A stretch of DNA of 32,331 nucleotides from Deltaproteobacteria bacterium (GTDB taxonomy: Bacteria; Campylobacterota_A; Desulfurellia; JAGGSF01). The stretch covers positions 1 to 32,331 of the forward strand of contig JAGGSF010000106.1 in NCBI GenBank assembly GCA_021159235.1, in the 5' to 3' direction. Of the stretch, positions 1 through 9,624 are shown in pieces. A program made the translations under genes and the position numbers. The first letter of the stretch is position 1, and each line of letters starts with the position of its first letter. Under the pieces are notes generated by a model that saw nothing but the letters and a program-made list of their open reading frames with translations, had not been told where the DNA came from and made no database searches.

Positions 1-156
1 GTTTTCCGTTAATGACTTGAGCATGCTTCATATTTTCACATTTTTCTTTACTAAAAGAATATCAACATTTTTTTATTTTTCAAACAATTAAGAGATAGAA
101 AAATTTTTTTATTCGTGGTATATATGAGGGATATGTATTAAGGGGGTGAAACAAAA

Positions 157-1464
157 GTGAAAAAAAGAATATGCCTTTGTATCTTTGTTTTTATTCTGTT
201 TTTCTTCCGCACGGCAGAAGCATTTACACTGGATGATGCTATAAGATGGGCTTTAAAAAACCACCATGCTATAAAAAAAGAAGAAGAGCTTATAAAAAGC
301 TGGCAGGCACAGAAAAATGCCTGCAAGAAGGAGTTTTTCCCTGCCCTCTCCTTACATTACTCCTACACCAGACTTGGCAAGCAGCCTTATAACAAGAAGC
401 CTTCTAGAACAAATACTGGAGACAGAGATGTATACAGTATGGATGCAACATTAAGGGGGCCACTGTTTACTGGTTTTTATCTACTTTCTCGATACAGATG
501 GGCAGGAGTAAATGTAGAAAAGCAGGGAACCGTTAAAGAACTTGCCCGGCTGAATGTGGAAACAAAAGTAAAGATAGCCTATTTTAACGTGCTCTATCAA
601 AAGAGAATTTTAGAGACAAAGGAAGAAGCGGTAAAACAACTCAAAGCACACCTGGAGGATGCAGAAAAGTTCTATGAAAATGGCTTGATTCCGTTAAATG
701 ATCTTTTAAAATCTCAGGTTTCATATGCCAACGCACTGGAGGAAAGGAGAAGAGCAGAGAGTGCATATATTGTCGCTAAGGCAGAATTAGAAAGACTTAT
801 GGGAAAGAAACCTGCCGGAGAAATAACGGACATATCCGGTTATAAGACATTTTCTTTACCTCAAAGGTTGCTCATTCAATGGGGGGAACAGAAAAGACCG
901 GAACTTAAAGCATTAAAGCTCTCCGTAAAGGAAAGCAAATATTTGGTGAAGATGAAAAAAAGTGATTATTATCCCCATGTAGAATATTTTACCAAATATG
1001 AAAGAAGTGGATACAATCCAACAGCTTCTAAAAACAGATACAGGTATAATTCTATCTGGAGTGGAGGAATAAATATATCCTGGGATGTTTTTGAATGGGG
1101 AAAAACAAGAGATGAGGTTCAATCTGAAAAGGCGAAAAGCCTTTCTCTACAAGAGGCATATTTAGACATGCGGGACGAGGTAAAAGTGGAGATAAAAAGG
1201 GCTTACGAAGATGTAATGGTTAGCTTAGGGAATATTGAACTGGCAAAGGTAGCCTTAAAGCAGGCAAAAGAAAACTACAGAATCACAGACTTAAGATACA
1301 AAGAGCAGGTTACTACATCAACAGAGGTATTGGATGCCCGCACCCTCCTGTCTCAATCCGAAGCGAACTACTATGGTGCCCTATACGGTTATTTTGATGC
1401 TCTGGCTCGTTTGGAGAGAACAGTAGGGAAGAGAGATATCGTAAATAAATGCATCGTATGGTAG
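157..1464 (+). CDS. TolC-family outer membrane efflux protein
   Basis: 435 aa, GTG start preceded by AAGGGGGTGA; N-terminal signal peptide; repeated coiled-coil TolC/OEP pattern (FTLDDAIRWALKNHHAIKKEEELIKSW; 'TSTEVLDARTLLSQSEANYYGALYGYFDALARLERTVG'). Confidence 0.9.
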   Translation: MKKRICLCIFVFILFFFRTAEAFTLDDAIRWALKNHHAIKKEEELIKSWQAQKNACKKEFFPALSLHYSYTRLGKQPYNKKPSRTNTGDRDVYSMDATLRGPLFTGFYLLSRYRWAGVNVEKQGTVKELARLNVETKVKIAYFNVLYQKRILETKEEAVKQLKAHLEDAEKFYENGLIPLNDLLKSQVSYANALEERRRAESAYIVAKAELERLMGKKPAGEITDISGYKTFSLPQRLLIQWGEQKRPELKALKLSVKESKYLVKMKKSDYYPHVEYFTKYERSGYNPTASKNRYRYNSIWSGGINISWDVFEWGKTRDEVQSEKAKSLSLQEAYLDMRDEVKVEIKRAYEDVMVSLGNIELAKVALKQAKENYRITDLRYKEQVTTSTEVLDARTLLSQSEANYYGALYGYFDALARLERTVGKRDIVNKCIVW

Positions 1465-2477
1465 GAAAAACAAAGATATTGCTGACTGTTGTCAGTATAT
1501 TGGTTGTGATTTTCATCCCTTTCATTTACCACCGGCTTCACTATCGGGCTACACATTACGTAATAAAAGATGCTTCTGTAAGCGCGGATATGGTAAATGT
1601 GGGACCTCAATCTGTTTCTGGTTGTATCAAGAAGCTGTATGCAGCTGAAACAGACAGTGTGAAAAAGGGTATGCTTTTGGCAATTATTGAGGATACGAAT
1701 TACAAGAATGAAATGGATCTGCGAAGGATACAGGTGGATATTGCTCAAACAAATTATGAAAAGATAAAAAACTTGTGTGAAAGGATAGAAAAAATGGTTA
1801 ATGCTGATAATTTAAGAGCTTCTTATTACGATACATTTTCCTCACAAATAAAAGGAGATAAATTAAAGGAAGCTCTCCTGCAACTTGATGCTGCAATTTC
1901 CCATTTCAAAGAGGTTGAGAAAGATTATGGAAGATATCTCAAATTGTTTAAAAGACATGTTGTTTCACAGAAACAGTTTAATATTGTCCTTCACAACTAT
2001 AATGCAGCAAAAGCAGAACTGGATGTAAAAAAGAAAAATTTAATCGATGACCTGCTCTATAGTAGAGAAAGATCGCTGAAAGAATTGGAAGAGGCAAAGA
2101 AGAGATGGGAGTTAGCTCAATATAGATTTGCTCAAACCCGGATTACATCTCCATTAAACGGTATAGTAGCAAAGAAATTTCTGAATGAAGGGGATTTTGT
2201 TTCCCCGGGAACGGCCATTTATGCAATTTATGACCCAGACAATATATTCGTTGTAGCCGACTTAAAACCAGTAAAATTGAAATACATAAAACTCAATGAA
2301 ATGGTAGAGATAAAAGCATGTGGTTATAAGCACAAATTTAATGGCAGGATAGTAAAGATAGGTTCGGGGGTTGGAAATTCTGCGCAGAAAATGTCGATAA
2401 AAATAAGAATATTGAATGATGATAAACATTTGTTGAAACCAGGGATGCCTGCAGTTGTAATCATAAGGAAGCATTAA
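1449..2477 (+). CDS. HlyD/EmrA-type periplasmic adaptor (membrane fusion) protein
   Basis: Single N-terminal TM, lipoyl-like half motifs, long coiled coil, 'RFAQTRITSPLNGIVAKKFLNEGDFVSPGTAIYAIYDPDNIFVVADLK' typical of HlyD family; overlaps tolC-like gene. Confidence 0.9.
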   Translation: MHRMVGKTKILLTVVSILVVIFIPFIYHRLHYRATHYVIKDASVSADMVNVGPQSVSGCIKKLYAAETDSVKKGMLLAIIEDTNYKNEMDLRRIQVDIAQTNYEKIKNLCERIEKMVNADNLRASYYDTFSSQIKGDKLKEALLQLDAAISHFKEVEKDYGRYLKLFKRHVVSQKQFNIVLHNYNAAKAELDVKKKNLIDDLLYSRERSLKELEEAKKRWELAQYRFAQTRITSPLNGIVAKKFLNEGDFVSPGTAIYAIYDPDNIFVVADLKPVKLKYIKLNEMVEIKACGYKHKFNGRIVKIGSGVGNSAQKMSIKIRILNDDKHLLKPGMPAVVIIRKH

Positions 2478-3425
2478 GTGATAGTAATTGTTGTTATCTT
2501 TTTCTTTGTATTTTCTGCTGTTTCATATTGCGGTGAGCTTGATGGTCCTTTTTCTACGACGGTAAATTATCCGCCTCAAATGATGTTTTTATCCTTTTCT
2601 CCCGATACAGTAAGTGTAGTGGAGAAAGGGGAGATGAAGTATTCTTTAAATGTTGAATACTCAAATGTATTCCAATACCAGGAAAAATCAGAAAACAGTA
2701 TAATCTGCGATTTAGAGATGATGAATGTAACCGGTATATTCACCTACGGCATTTTAGAGAATCTGCAGTGGGACATACATCTACCGATTATATTTGTCGG
2801 CGGCGGTTTTTTAGATACTCCCATAGATTCTTTCCACAAAACATTCAATCTTCCCAGAGGAGAAAGAAGGCATGCCTCTAAAAATAAGGTGCGATACCAG
2901 CTTAAAGTTGATGGAGAGGATGTCTTTGATGTTCACAATACGGATGTTCTGCAAGGCAATATTTCCTCCTTTATAAAATGGAAAACTGGGGAAAATTGGG
3001 CTTTGAGGGGAGGAATAAAATTGCCTACAGCGGCAAAGAGCAAAGGCTTCGGTAGCAGGAAAGTGGATGTTGGTTTGGATTTTATCTTTGAAAAAAAGAT
3101 ATTTCCATCTGTTAACATACATACTAACCTAAACTATACATATATAGGAGAACCTTCTTTTGTTCACACAAGGCATTACCGTTTCGGCGGTTCTTTCGGT
3201 GTAAATGCTTTACTCACAAAAAACACCCATATTATAACCCAGTACAGCTTCTTGCAGAGCCCGTTTAGAACAGGCTTGCGCAAACTGGACAAAGTATCTC
3301 ACCAGATTACAGGTGGTGTGAGATACAAAAAATGGGGGAGGTGTATGGATATATTTATCACAGAAGACATTGCTCCATATGCTACCACACCAGACATTAC
3401 CATTGGGACCACTCTTATCTTTTAG
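2478..3425 (+). CDS. Putative outer-membrane beta-barrel protein, DUF3187-like
   Basis: GTG start immediately after the upstream TAA; signal peptide then alternating amphipathic beta strands ending in terminal aromatic 'TTLIF'; family assignment from memory of DUF3187-type proteins, not searched. Confidence 0.6.
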   Translation: MIVIVVIFFFVFSAVSYCGELDGPFSTTVNYPPQMMFLSFSPDTVSVVEKGEMKYSLNVEYSNVFQYQEKSENSIICDLEMMNVTGIFTYGILENLQWDIHLPIIFVGGGFLDTPIDSFHKTFNLPRGERRHASKNKVRYQLKVDGEDVFDVHNTDVLQGNISSFIKWKTGENWALRGGIKLPTAAKSKGFGSRKVDVGLDFIFEKKIFPSVNIHTNLNYTYIGEPSFVHTRHYRFGGSFGVNALLTKNTHIITQYSFLQSPFRTGLRKLDKVSHQITGGVRYKKWGRCMDIFITEDIAPYATTPDITIGTTLIF

Positions 3426-3433
3426 TGATGTGC

Positions 3434-3461
3434 TTGACAATTGAATCTATTAGGTTACAAT
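3434..3461 (+). promoter_or_regulatory. Sigma70-like promoter upstream of aminotransferase/PPDK block
   Basis: TTGACA (3434-3439) - 16 bp - TACAAT (3456-3461), 28 bp before the ATG at 3490, with AGGGAG ribosome-binding site at about 3478-3483. Confidence 0.7.
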
Positions 3462-3466
3462 TCAAT
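3440..3466. repeat. 7-bp inverted repeat ATTGAAT-N13-ATTCAAT overlapping promoter spacer and -10
   Basis: Arms at 3440-3446 and 3460-3466, perfectly complementary; overlaps TACAAT (3456-3461). Confidence 0.55.
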
Positions 3467-3489
3467 CACCGATTCTGTAGGGAGCAAAA

Positions 3490-4836
3490 ATGTATAGGGG
3501 AAAAGCAAAAGTATCTTCCTTCTTTGAATCTATAAAATCTTCCTGCCTCAGAAATGCTCAAATCCTGTTCGAAAAGAGAACTGAGCAGGAAAGGAGAAGA
3601 GGGGAAAGGGTTACAATTGCAATAAACGCTGCAATAGGAAATGTGTCTTTAAAAACGCACCCTAAGATGCTTGAAAGGTATCTAAATCCTATGGATGAAG
3701 AATTAAGGAATGGCGTATGGAAGTATTGCAATACTCAAGGTAGAGAATTGTGCAACAAAGCATTCATAAATGTGGTGCGTTCCTTTCTTAAAGAAGAAAA
3801 CAATCCTGAAATTTACTCCTTGATAGATGCAGGTGGTTCAAACATTATGAAGATCGTTATGCTGGGAGTATGTGGTGAGCCTGGAACATCGGACCGACCA
3901 CTCTTAATCGTTGATCCCACTTATACAAATTATAAATCCATAGGAGAAGAGATAGGTAGAAGTGTAATTTCCATTACCAGAGTGCTACAGGAAAATGGAG
4001 AATTTACGGATGTACCAGTGGAAATCGTTGAGGAATCGGTTAAAAAATACAAACCGGGAGGCCTTTTGATAATTCCTTACGATAATCCATCCGGACGGTT
4101 GATGAGGCAGGAGGTCATAAATGAATATGCAAAGATATGCGTTGAAAACGGAATCTTTCTAATAAGTGATGAGGCATACAGAGGACTCTATTATACAGAT
4201 GATCCTGCACCAACAATATGGAATGTGACAGACAGGGAGGTGCCGGGTATTGAAGAGGCAAAGATAAGGATAAGTATAGAAACGATGTCAAAGGTTTTTA
4301 ATGCTTGCGGATTGAGAATGGGTGCCTTGCTTACAGACAACGAATACTTTTACAATAAGGCCGTTGCTGCAAATACAACCTACCTCTGTCCATCGGTTGT
4401 TGACCAGCATATCGTTGAAGTCCTGGCCGAAGAAAGTAAAGAGGAAATCCAAAACTGGATTTCACAACAGAGAGAATACTACAGAAGAATTTTAAAGAAG
4501 TTGTATGACGACTTCCGTAAAGTTCTACCAGGTATTATCGTTTCTTTGCCTGAAGCTTCCATATATTCTGTTGTAGATGTAAGGAATATTGCAAAAGATG
4601 ATTTTAGTGCAGAAGACTTTGTCACATTCTGTGCAACTGAAGGAGCGGTGGATATAAATGGAGAAAAAATGACCCTCTTGGTAAGCCCGATGAGTGGTTT
4701 TTACAACACAAAAACAGAAGAGAAAGATCCTGGAGCAACGCAGATGAGGATTGCGTGTGTGTTGAAAGAAGAAGAAATGAATCTTGTTCCAACACTGTTT
4801 GCGGAGCTTTTCAAACAGTATGAATCTCAAATGTAA
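3490..4836 (+). CDS. PLP-dependent class I/II aminotransferase
   Basis: 448 aa; fold-type I motifs: 'IPYDNPSGRLM', 'LISDEAYRGLYY', PLP lysine 'ISIETMSKVFNACGLRMGAL', C-terminal 'MRIACVL' arginine. Confidence 0.85.
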   Translation: MYRGKAKVSSFFESIKSSCLRNAQILFEKRTEQERRRGERVTIAINAAIGNVSLKTHPKMLERYLNPMDEELRNGVWKYCNTQGRELCNKAFINVVRSFLKEENNPEIYSLIDAGGSNIMKIVMLGVCGEPGTSDRPLLIVDPTYTNYKSIGEEIGRSVISITRVLQENGEFTDVPVEIVEESVKKYKPGGLLIIPYDNPSGRLMRQEVINEYAKICVENGIFLISDEAYRGLYYTDDPAPTIWNVTDREVPGIEEAKIRISIETMSKVFNACGLRMGALLTDNEYFYNKAVAANTTYLCPSVVDQHIVEVLAEESKEEIQNWISQQREYYRRILKKLYDDFRKVLPGIIVSLPEASIYSVVDVRNIAKDDFSAEDFVTFCATEGAVDINGEKMTLLVSPMSGFYNTKTEEKDPGATQMRIACVLKEEEMNLVPTLFAELFKQYESQM

Positions 4837-4858
4837 TATTTGCCTCAGCTTGATTAAT

Positions 4859-4870
4859 GCAGAATTCTGC
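4859..4870. repeat. Perfect 12-bp palindrome GCAGAATTCTGC in the 84-bp gap upstream of ppdK
   Basis: Read directly; self reverse-complementary. Confidence 0.6.
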
Positions 4871-4920
4871 TATCGTCGCAGTAGATGTTTTGATCTTGCA
4901 AAAATATAGAGAGGTGGAGG

Positions 4921-7572
4921 ATGAAGTATATCTATTTTTTTAGCCAGAACGAAACGGACGGAAAAGCAAGTATGCGTGATCTTTTGGGAGGGAAAGGAGC
5001 AGGTTTAGCGGAGATGTCACGTTTGGGAATCCGTGTTCCTCCTGGTTTTACCATCACCACGGAGGTCTGCCGCTATTTCCAGCAGAAAAAAAAGTTACCT
5101 CCTGGCTTGGAAGAGGAGATAAAAAAATACATGTCAAAGGTGGAAAACATCACGAATATGAGATTTGGAGACGAAAGTAGACCTCTACTTGTTTCTGTAC
5201 GCTCCGGAGCTGCTGTTTCCATGCCTGGTATGATGGATACTGTATTGAATCTGGGATTGAACGATATCACAGTCAAAGGCCTGGCAAAAAAGACAGGTGA
5301 CGAGCGCTTCGCTTACGATGCGTATAGGCGATTTATCTCTATGTTTGGAAACATCGTCTTGGGTATTCCGTACAACAAATTTGAAGAACTTTTGGAAAAG
5401 CGAAAGGAAGAAGAAAATGTGAAAGAAGACCCGGAATTAAGCGCAAAAGGACTGAAGAGATTATGTGAAGACTACAAAGAGCTGCTGACAGAGGAAGGTT
5501 TTGAACTACCGCAGGATCCCTGGAAACAGCTTATAATGGCAATAAAAGCTGTCTTTTCTTCCTGGAATAATCCCAGGGCAATAAAATATAGGGAGATCAA
5601 CCACATTTCACATGATATGGGTACAGCGGTAACGGTGCAAGCTATGGTATTTGGAAATATGGGTGAAAACTCAGGGACAGGTGTGGCATTTACAAGGAAT
5701 CCTTCAACGGGAGAAAAACAATTTTTTGGCGAATGCCTGATCAACGCTCAGGGAGAGGATGTAGTTGCAGGCATAAGGACACCAATACCAGTGCAGGCGT
5801 TGAAAGAAAGGATACCTCAGGCATACGATGAATTGGTGGCTGTATATCAGAAACTTGAAAATCATTTCAGAGACGCACAGGATTTAGAATTTACTGTTCA
5901 AGAAGGCAAACTATACCTCCTGCAAACCAGAACAGCAAAACGCACAGCTTTAGCAGCGGTGAAGATTGCTGTGGATATGGTAGAGGAGGGATTGATTACC
6001 AAAGAGGAAGCTGTTATGCGCATTGAACCCGAGCAGATTGATCAGCTACTTCATCCCATGATTGACCCCAATGAAAAGACAGAACCAATAGCCAGGGGAT
6101 TGCCTGCATCTCCAGGAGCCGCAGTGGGAAGAGTTGTTTTTTCAGCCAAGGATGCAGAGGAATGGACAGGAAAAGGAGAACCCGTTGTCTTGGTAAGGAC
6201 GGAAACCTCACCCGAAGATGTAGGGGGTATGCATGTTGCAGAGGGCATCTTAACCTCGCGTGGTGGAATGACTTCTCACGCCGCTGTGGTAGGAAGAGGC
6301 ATGGGAAAATGCTGTGTAGTAGGTTGCAGTGATATTACGGTGTACGAGGATGAAAAGAAATTTGTGGTAAAGGGGAAAGAAGTACGGGAAGGCGACTGGA
6401 TCACTATAGATGGAACCACGGGTGAAGTTATTCTGGGAAAGGTAAAATTAGTTGAGGCAAAACTTACACCGCAATTCGAAACGCTGCTAAAGTGGGCGGA
6501 TGAAGTAAGAAAACTGGGAGTAAGAGCCAATGCTGATACACCGGAGGATGCACGGGTAGCAAGGGACTTGGGAGCAGAGGGGATTGGATTGTGCAGAACG
6601 GAGCATATGTTCTTCGGCAAAAATAGAATTTCCATTATGCAGGAAATGATTATGGCAGAAACCTTGGAAGAGAGGAGAAAATCGTTAAGCAAACTTCTCC
6701 CATTTCAAAAAGAAGATTTTAAGGGTATATTCCGGGTTATGGATGGTTTACCCGTTATCATTCGTTTGCTTGATCCACCGCTGCACGAGTTCCTACCAAA
6801 ATATGAGATGCTGTTAGAGGAATACACACGCCTCAAGTTTACAAACGGCAGTAAAAAACGATTGAAAGAACTGGAAGACCTGTTGGCTAAGGTAGAAGCA
6901 TTGCGTGAGTTTAACCCCATGTTGGGCCATAGAGGATGTAGGTTGAGTATAACCTTCCCAGAGATTACAGAGATGCAAACCAGAGCCATAATGGAAGCAG
7001 CTGCAGAGGTAATAGAGGAAGGAAAAACCGTACTACCGGAGATTATGATTCCGCTTGTCTCACATGTAAATGAGGTAAAAACAATAAAGGAAGGGATCAT
7101 AAAGACAGCAGAACAGGTAATGAAAGAAAAGAATGTAGAAATTCCTTATAAAATAGGCACAATGATTGAACTGCCTCGAGCAGTGGTCACGGCTGACAGG
7201 ATTGCTAAGGAGGTAGAATTTTTCTCGTTCGGCACAAACGACTTGACACAGGCTGTATTTGGTTTTTCCCGTGATGATGCGGTTAAATTCTTAAACGCAT
7301 ACGAAGAAAAGGGGATCCTGCCGCAAGATCCATTTGCATCTATAGATATAGATGGAGTGGGGGAGATGGTAAGAATGGGCAGACAAAAAGGAAAGAGTAG
7401 TAATCCACAGCTGGAAATCGGAGTGTGTGGAGAACATGGAGGGGAGCCAAGATCCATTGATTTCTTCAATTCTATAGGGTTGGACTATGTGAGTTGTTCT
7501 CCATATCGCGTGCCTGTTGCTCGTCTTTCTGCGGCACAAGCGGAGATAAGAAAAAGATTAAATGTACAGTGA
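4921..7572 (+). CDS. ppdK: Pyruvate, phosphate dikinase
   Basis: 883 aa; N-term 'LLGGKGAGLAEMSRLGIRVPPGFTITTEVC', phospho-His swivel 'GGMTSHAAVVGRGMGKCCVVGC', C-terminal 'GVCGEHGGEPRSIDFF'. RBS GAGGTGGAGG. Confidence 0.97.
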   Translation: MKYIYFFSQNETDGKASMRDLLGGKGAGLAEMSRLGIRVPPGFTITTEVCRYFQQKKKLPPGLEEEIKKYMSKVENITNMRFGDESRPLLVSVRSGAAVSMPGMMDTVLNLGLNDITVKGLAKKTGDERFAYDAYRRFISMFGNIVLGIPYNKFEELLEKRKEEENVKEDPELSAKGLKRLCEDYKELLTEEGFELPQDPWKQLIMAIKAVFSSWNNPRAIKYREINHISHDMGTAVTVQAMVFGNMGENSGTGVAFTRNPSTGEKQFFGECLINAQGEDVVAGIRTPIPVQALKERIPQAYDELVAVYQKLENHFRDAQDLEFTVQEGKLYLLQTRTAKRTALAAVKIAVDMVEEGLITKEEAVMRIEPEQIDQLLHPMIDPNEKTEPIARGLPASPGAAVGRVVFSAKDAEEWTGKGEPVVLVRTETSPEDVGGMHVAEGILTSRGGMTSHAAVVGRGMGKCCVVGCSDITVYEDEKKFVVKGKEVREGDWITIDGTTGEVILGKVKLVEAKLTPQFETLLKWADEVRKLGVRANADTPEDARVARDLGAEGIGLCRTEHMFFGKNRISIMQEMIMAETLEERRKSLSKLLPFQKEDFKGIFRVMDGLPVIIRLLDPPLHEFLPKYEMLLEEYTRLKFTNGSKKRLKELEDLLAKVEALREFNPMLGHRGCRLSITFPEITEMQTRAIMEAAAEVIEEGKTVLPEIMIPLVSHVNEVKTIKEGIIKTAEQVMKEKNVEIPYKIGTMIELPRAVVTADRIAKEVEFFSFGTNDLTQAVFGFSRDDAVKFLNAYEEKGILPQDPFASIDIDGVGEMVRMGRQKGKSSNPQLEIGVCGEHGGEPRSIDFFNSIGLDYVSCSPYRVPVARLSAAQAEIRKRLNVQ

Positions 7573-8899
7573 AGCTTACAGCATCTTAAGGAAGGGCAAC
7601 TTTGACTTTTTTGACATATACCGTGAAGAAACAGGAAAGCGGCATATCTCGTTTAAAGAAAAAGATGTAGAAAACATAGATGTAAGCTTAGATGGAGGGG
7701 TAGGTGTAAGGGGGGTAAATGGCAGATCTACCTGTTACATCTATTCTCAATACCACTCACCTGAAGAGGTAAAGAAAATGGCTCTTTCCATCTGTAAGCA
7801 AAGCAAAATCAGCCCTTCTAAATTGATGTATTCAGTAAAAAGGGATTCTCCAACCACTTTTTTGCCTCTGGAAGATGTTATAGGTAAGACAAAGAAGGCA
7901 ATGGATATAGCCTACAAAATCAGCCCTTGTATCACTCAGGTGAAGTGTGATTACAAAGATACGGAAAAACAAGTAGAAATTGTTAAATCTTCTGGAAAGG
8001 TATTAAAAGAAAGACTTACCTATGCCACCTTCATCATAGAGGTGATTGCCAGAAAGAATGAGGATATTCAGAGTTATCGCAATGTAATCTCAGCCGGGGA
8101 TGGCAAAAAACTGTTTGAACAACATGATATTGAAGAGTTGAGTTTAAAGACCGCACAGATGGTATTGAGGCTTCTCTCTGCTCCTCCTGCACCACGAGGA
8201 CGATTTCCTGTTGTTTTATCATCTCAGGCAGGGGGAACAATGGTACATGAAGCGGTGGGTCACGGATTGGAAGGGGATCTTGTCTATGAACACCTATCTG
8301 TATACAGTGGTAAAATAGGAGAAAAGGTAGCCTCCGGTTTGATCACACTTGTTGATGATGCCACATTGCCTTGTGCTCATGGCTCATATTTTTTTGACGA
8401 TGAAGGAACAGATGCACAAAGGACAACACTTATAGAGAAAGGCATACTAAAAAACTACATAACAGATCTGATGTATGCCAGATTGCTGAATGTAAATCCA
8501 TCCGGGAATGGAAGAAGACAGTCTTTTCGTTTTCCCCCTATACCTCGTATGTCCAACACATTTATTTTACCGGGGAAGGACGATCCGCAGGATATTATAA
8601 AGAGTGTAAACAATGGAATATTGGTAAAGAAGATGGGGGGAGGGCAGGTAAATCCTGTAACAGGAGATTTCGTTTTTGAGGTAAAGGAAGGTTACAGAAT
8701 AGAGAATGGAAAGGTAGGCGAGCTTGTAAGGGGAGCTACTGTTGCTGGAAATGGTCCTCAAGTGCTGAATGAAATTGACATGGTAGGCAACGATCTGGGA
8801 ATGGAGATAGGCACCTGCGGTAAAGGTGGACAGCTTGTCCCTGTTTCAGATGGCGAACCCACGCTGAGAATACCATCTCTCCTTATCGGGGGTTCATGA
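7562..8899 (+). CDS. tldD: TldD/PmbA-family metalloprotease, TldD-like
   Basis: Metal motif 'GGTMVHEAVGHGLEGDLV' (HExxxH) and C-terminal 'GNDLGMEIGTCGKGGQLVPVSDGEPTLRI' characteristic of TldD. Confidence 0.92.
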   Translation: MYSEAYSILRKGNFDFFDIYREETGKRHISFKEKDVENIDVSLDGGVGVRGVNGRSTCYIYSQYHSPEEVKKMALSICKQSKISPSKLMYSVKRDSPTTFLPLEDVIGKTKKAMDIAYKISPCITQVKCDYKDTEKQVEIVKSSGKVLKERLTYATFIIEVIARKNEDIQSYRNVISAGDGKKLFEQHDIEELSLKTAQMVLRLLSAPPAPRGRFPVVLSSQAGGTMVHEAVGHGLEGDLVYEHLSVYSGKIGEKVASGLITLVDDATLPCAHGSYFFDDEGTDAQRTTLIEKGILKNYITDLMYARLLNVNPSGNGRRQSFRFPPIPRMSNTFILPGKDDPQDIIKSVNNGILVKKMGGGQVNPVTGDFVFEVKEGYRIENGKVGELVRGATVAGNGPQVLNEIDMVGNDLGMEIGTCGKGGQLVPVSDGEPTLRIPSLLIGGS

Positions 8900-9624
8900 A
8901 ACATTTTGTTCTGCGTGTTTCATACGATGGAACAAACTATTATGGTTTTCAGATACAAGAAAAGCTACCCACCATTCAGGGGAAGATAGAAGATGTTCTG
9001 AAGGATATTACCGGAGAGAGAATAAGGATCAGGTATGCGGGAAGAACAGATAAAGGAGTGCACGCCCTCTGGCAGATAGTTGATTTCTTTACACAGTGGA
9101 AAAAAGATGTAAATGAAATTATAGGGGCTATGAATGCTCTCTTACCAAGGGACATAAGAATCTTGAATGGAAGTGAGGTATCTGGCGATTTCCATTCCAG
9201 GTTTAGTGCGAAGAAGCGTGAATACACATATGTTGTCTTTCATGGAAGTGTGATGCTCCCCTTCTTCAGGAATTATGTGTATCCGTTTAGTTTTCCTTTG
9301 GATCTGAATGTGATGAGGGAAAGCAGTGGCTTCTTTATCGGTGAACATGACTTCAGCGGTATCTGTGATAAAAACGACGAGGAAAACTTCATAACAACAG
9401 TGAAAGAAATAGAGATTTTTAATAAGGGTCCTTTTTTCATCTTCCGTATAGTGGCCAACGCCTTCCTGAGAGGAATGGTAAGGTATATAGTGCAGATATT
9501 GTTGGATGTGGGAAGATGTAAGTTGAAATTGGAAGATGTAGAGTATATAATCACTTCAAAGGAGAAATGGAAGAAGGTTCCACCCTGTGGGTTGTACCTT
9601 TCAAGGGTGTGGTATGATCAGTAA
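8896..9624 (+). CDS. truA: tRNA pseudouridine synthase A (TruA)
   Basis: 'LRVSYDGTNYYGFQIQEKLPTIQGKIEDVL', catalytic 'YAGRTDKGVHAL', 'RMVRYIVQILLDVG'-like C-term; ATGA overlap with tldD. Confidence 0.95.
   Translation: MKHFVLRVSYDGTNYYGFQIQEKLPTIQGKIEDVLKDITGERIRIRYAGRTDKGVHALWQIVDFFTQWKKDVNEIIGAMNALLPRDIRILNGSEVSGDFHSRFSAKKREYTYVVFHGSVMLPFFRNYVYPFSFPLDLNVMRESSGFFIGEHDFSGICDKNDEENFITTVKEIEIFNKGPFFIFRIVANAFLRGMVRYIVQILLDVGRCKLKLEDVEYIITSKEKWKKVPPCGLYLSRVWYDQ

Noticed and set aside
1-156. AT-rich leader before the TolC gene as a promoter or small-RNA locus
   Set aside because: TATATAT-like -10 sequences exist but no convincing -35 or structured RNA could be identified; only the RBS near 140-149 is supportable.
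6276-6692. 138-aa minus-strand ORF inside ppdK (and neighbouring 6705-7100, 7146-7469)
   Set aside because: Antisense shadow ORFs; Ser/Thr/Phe-rich composition is expected from the complement of purine-rich coding DNA.
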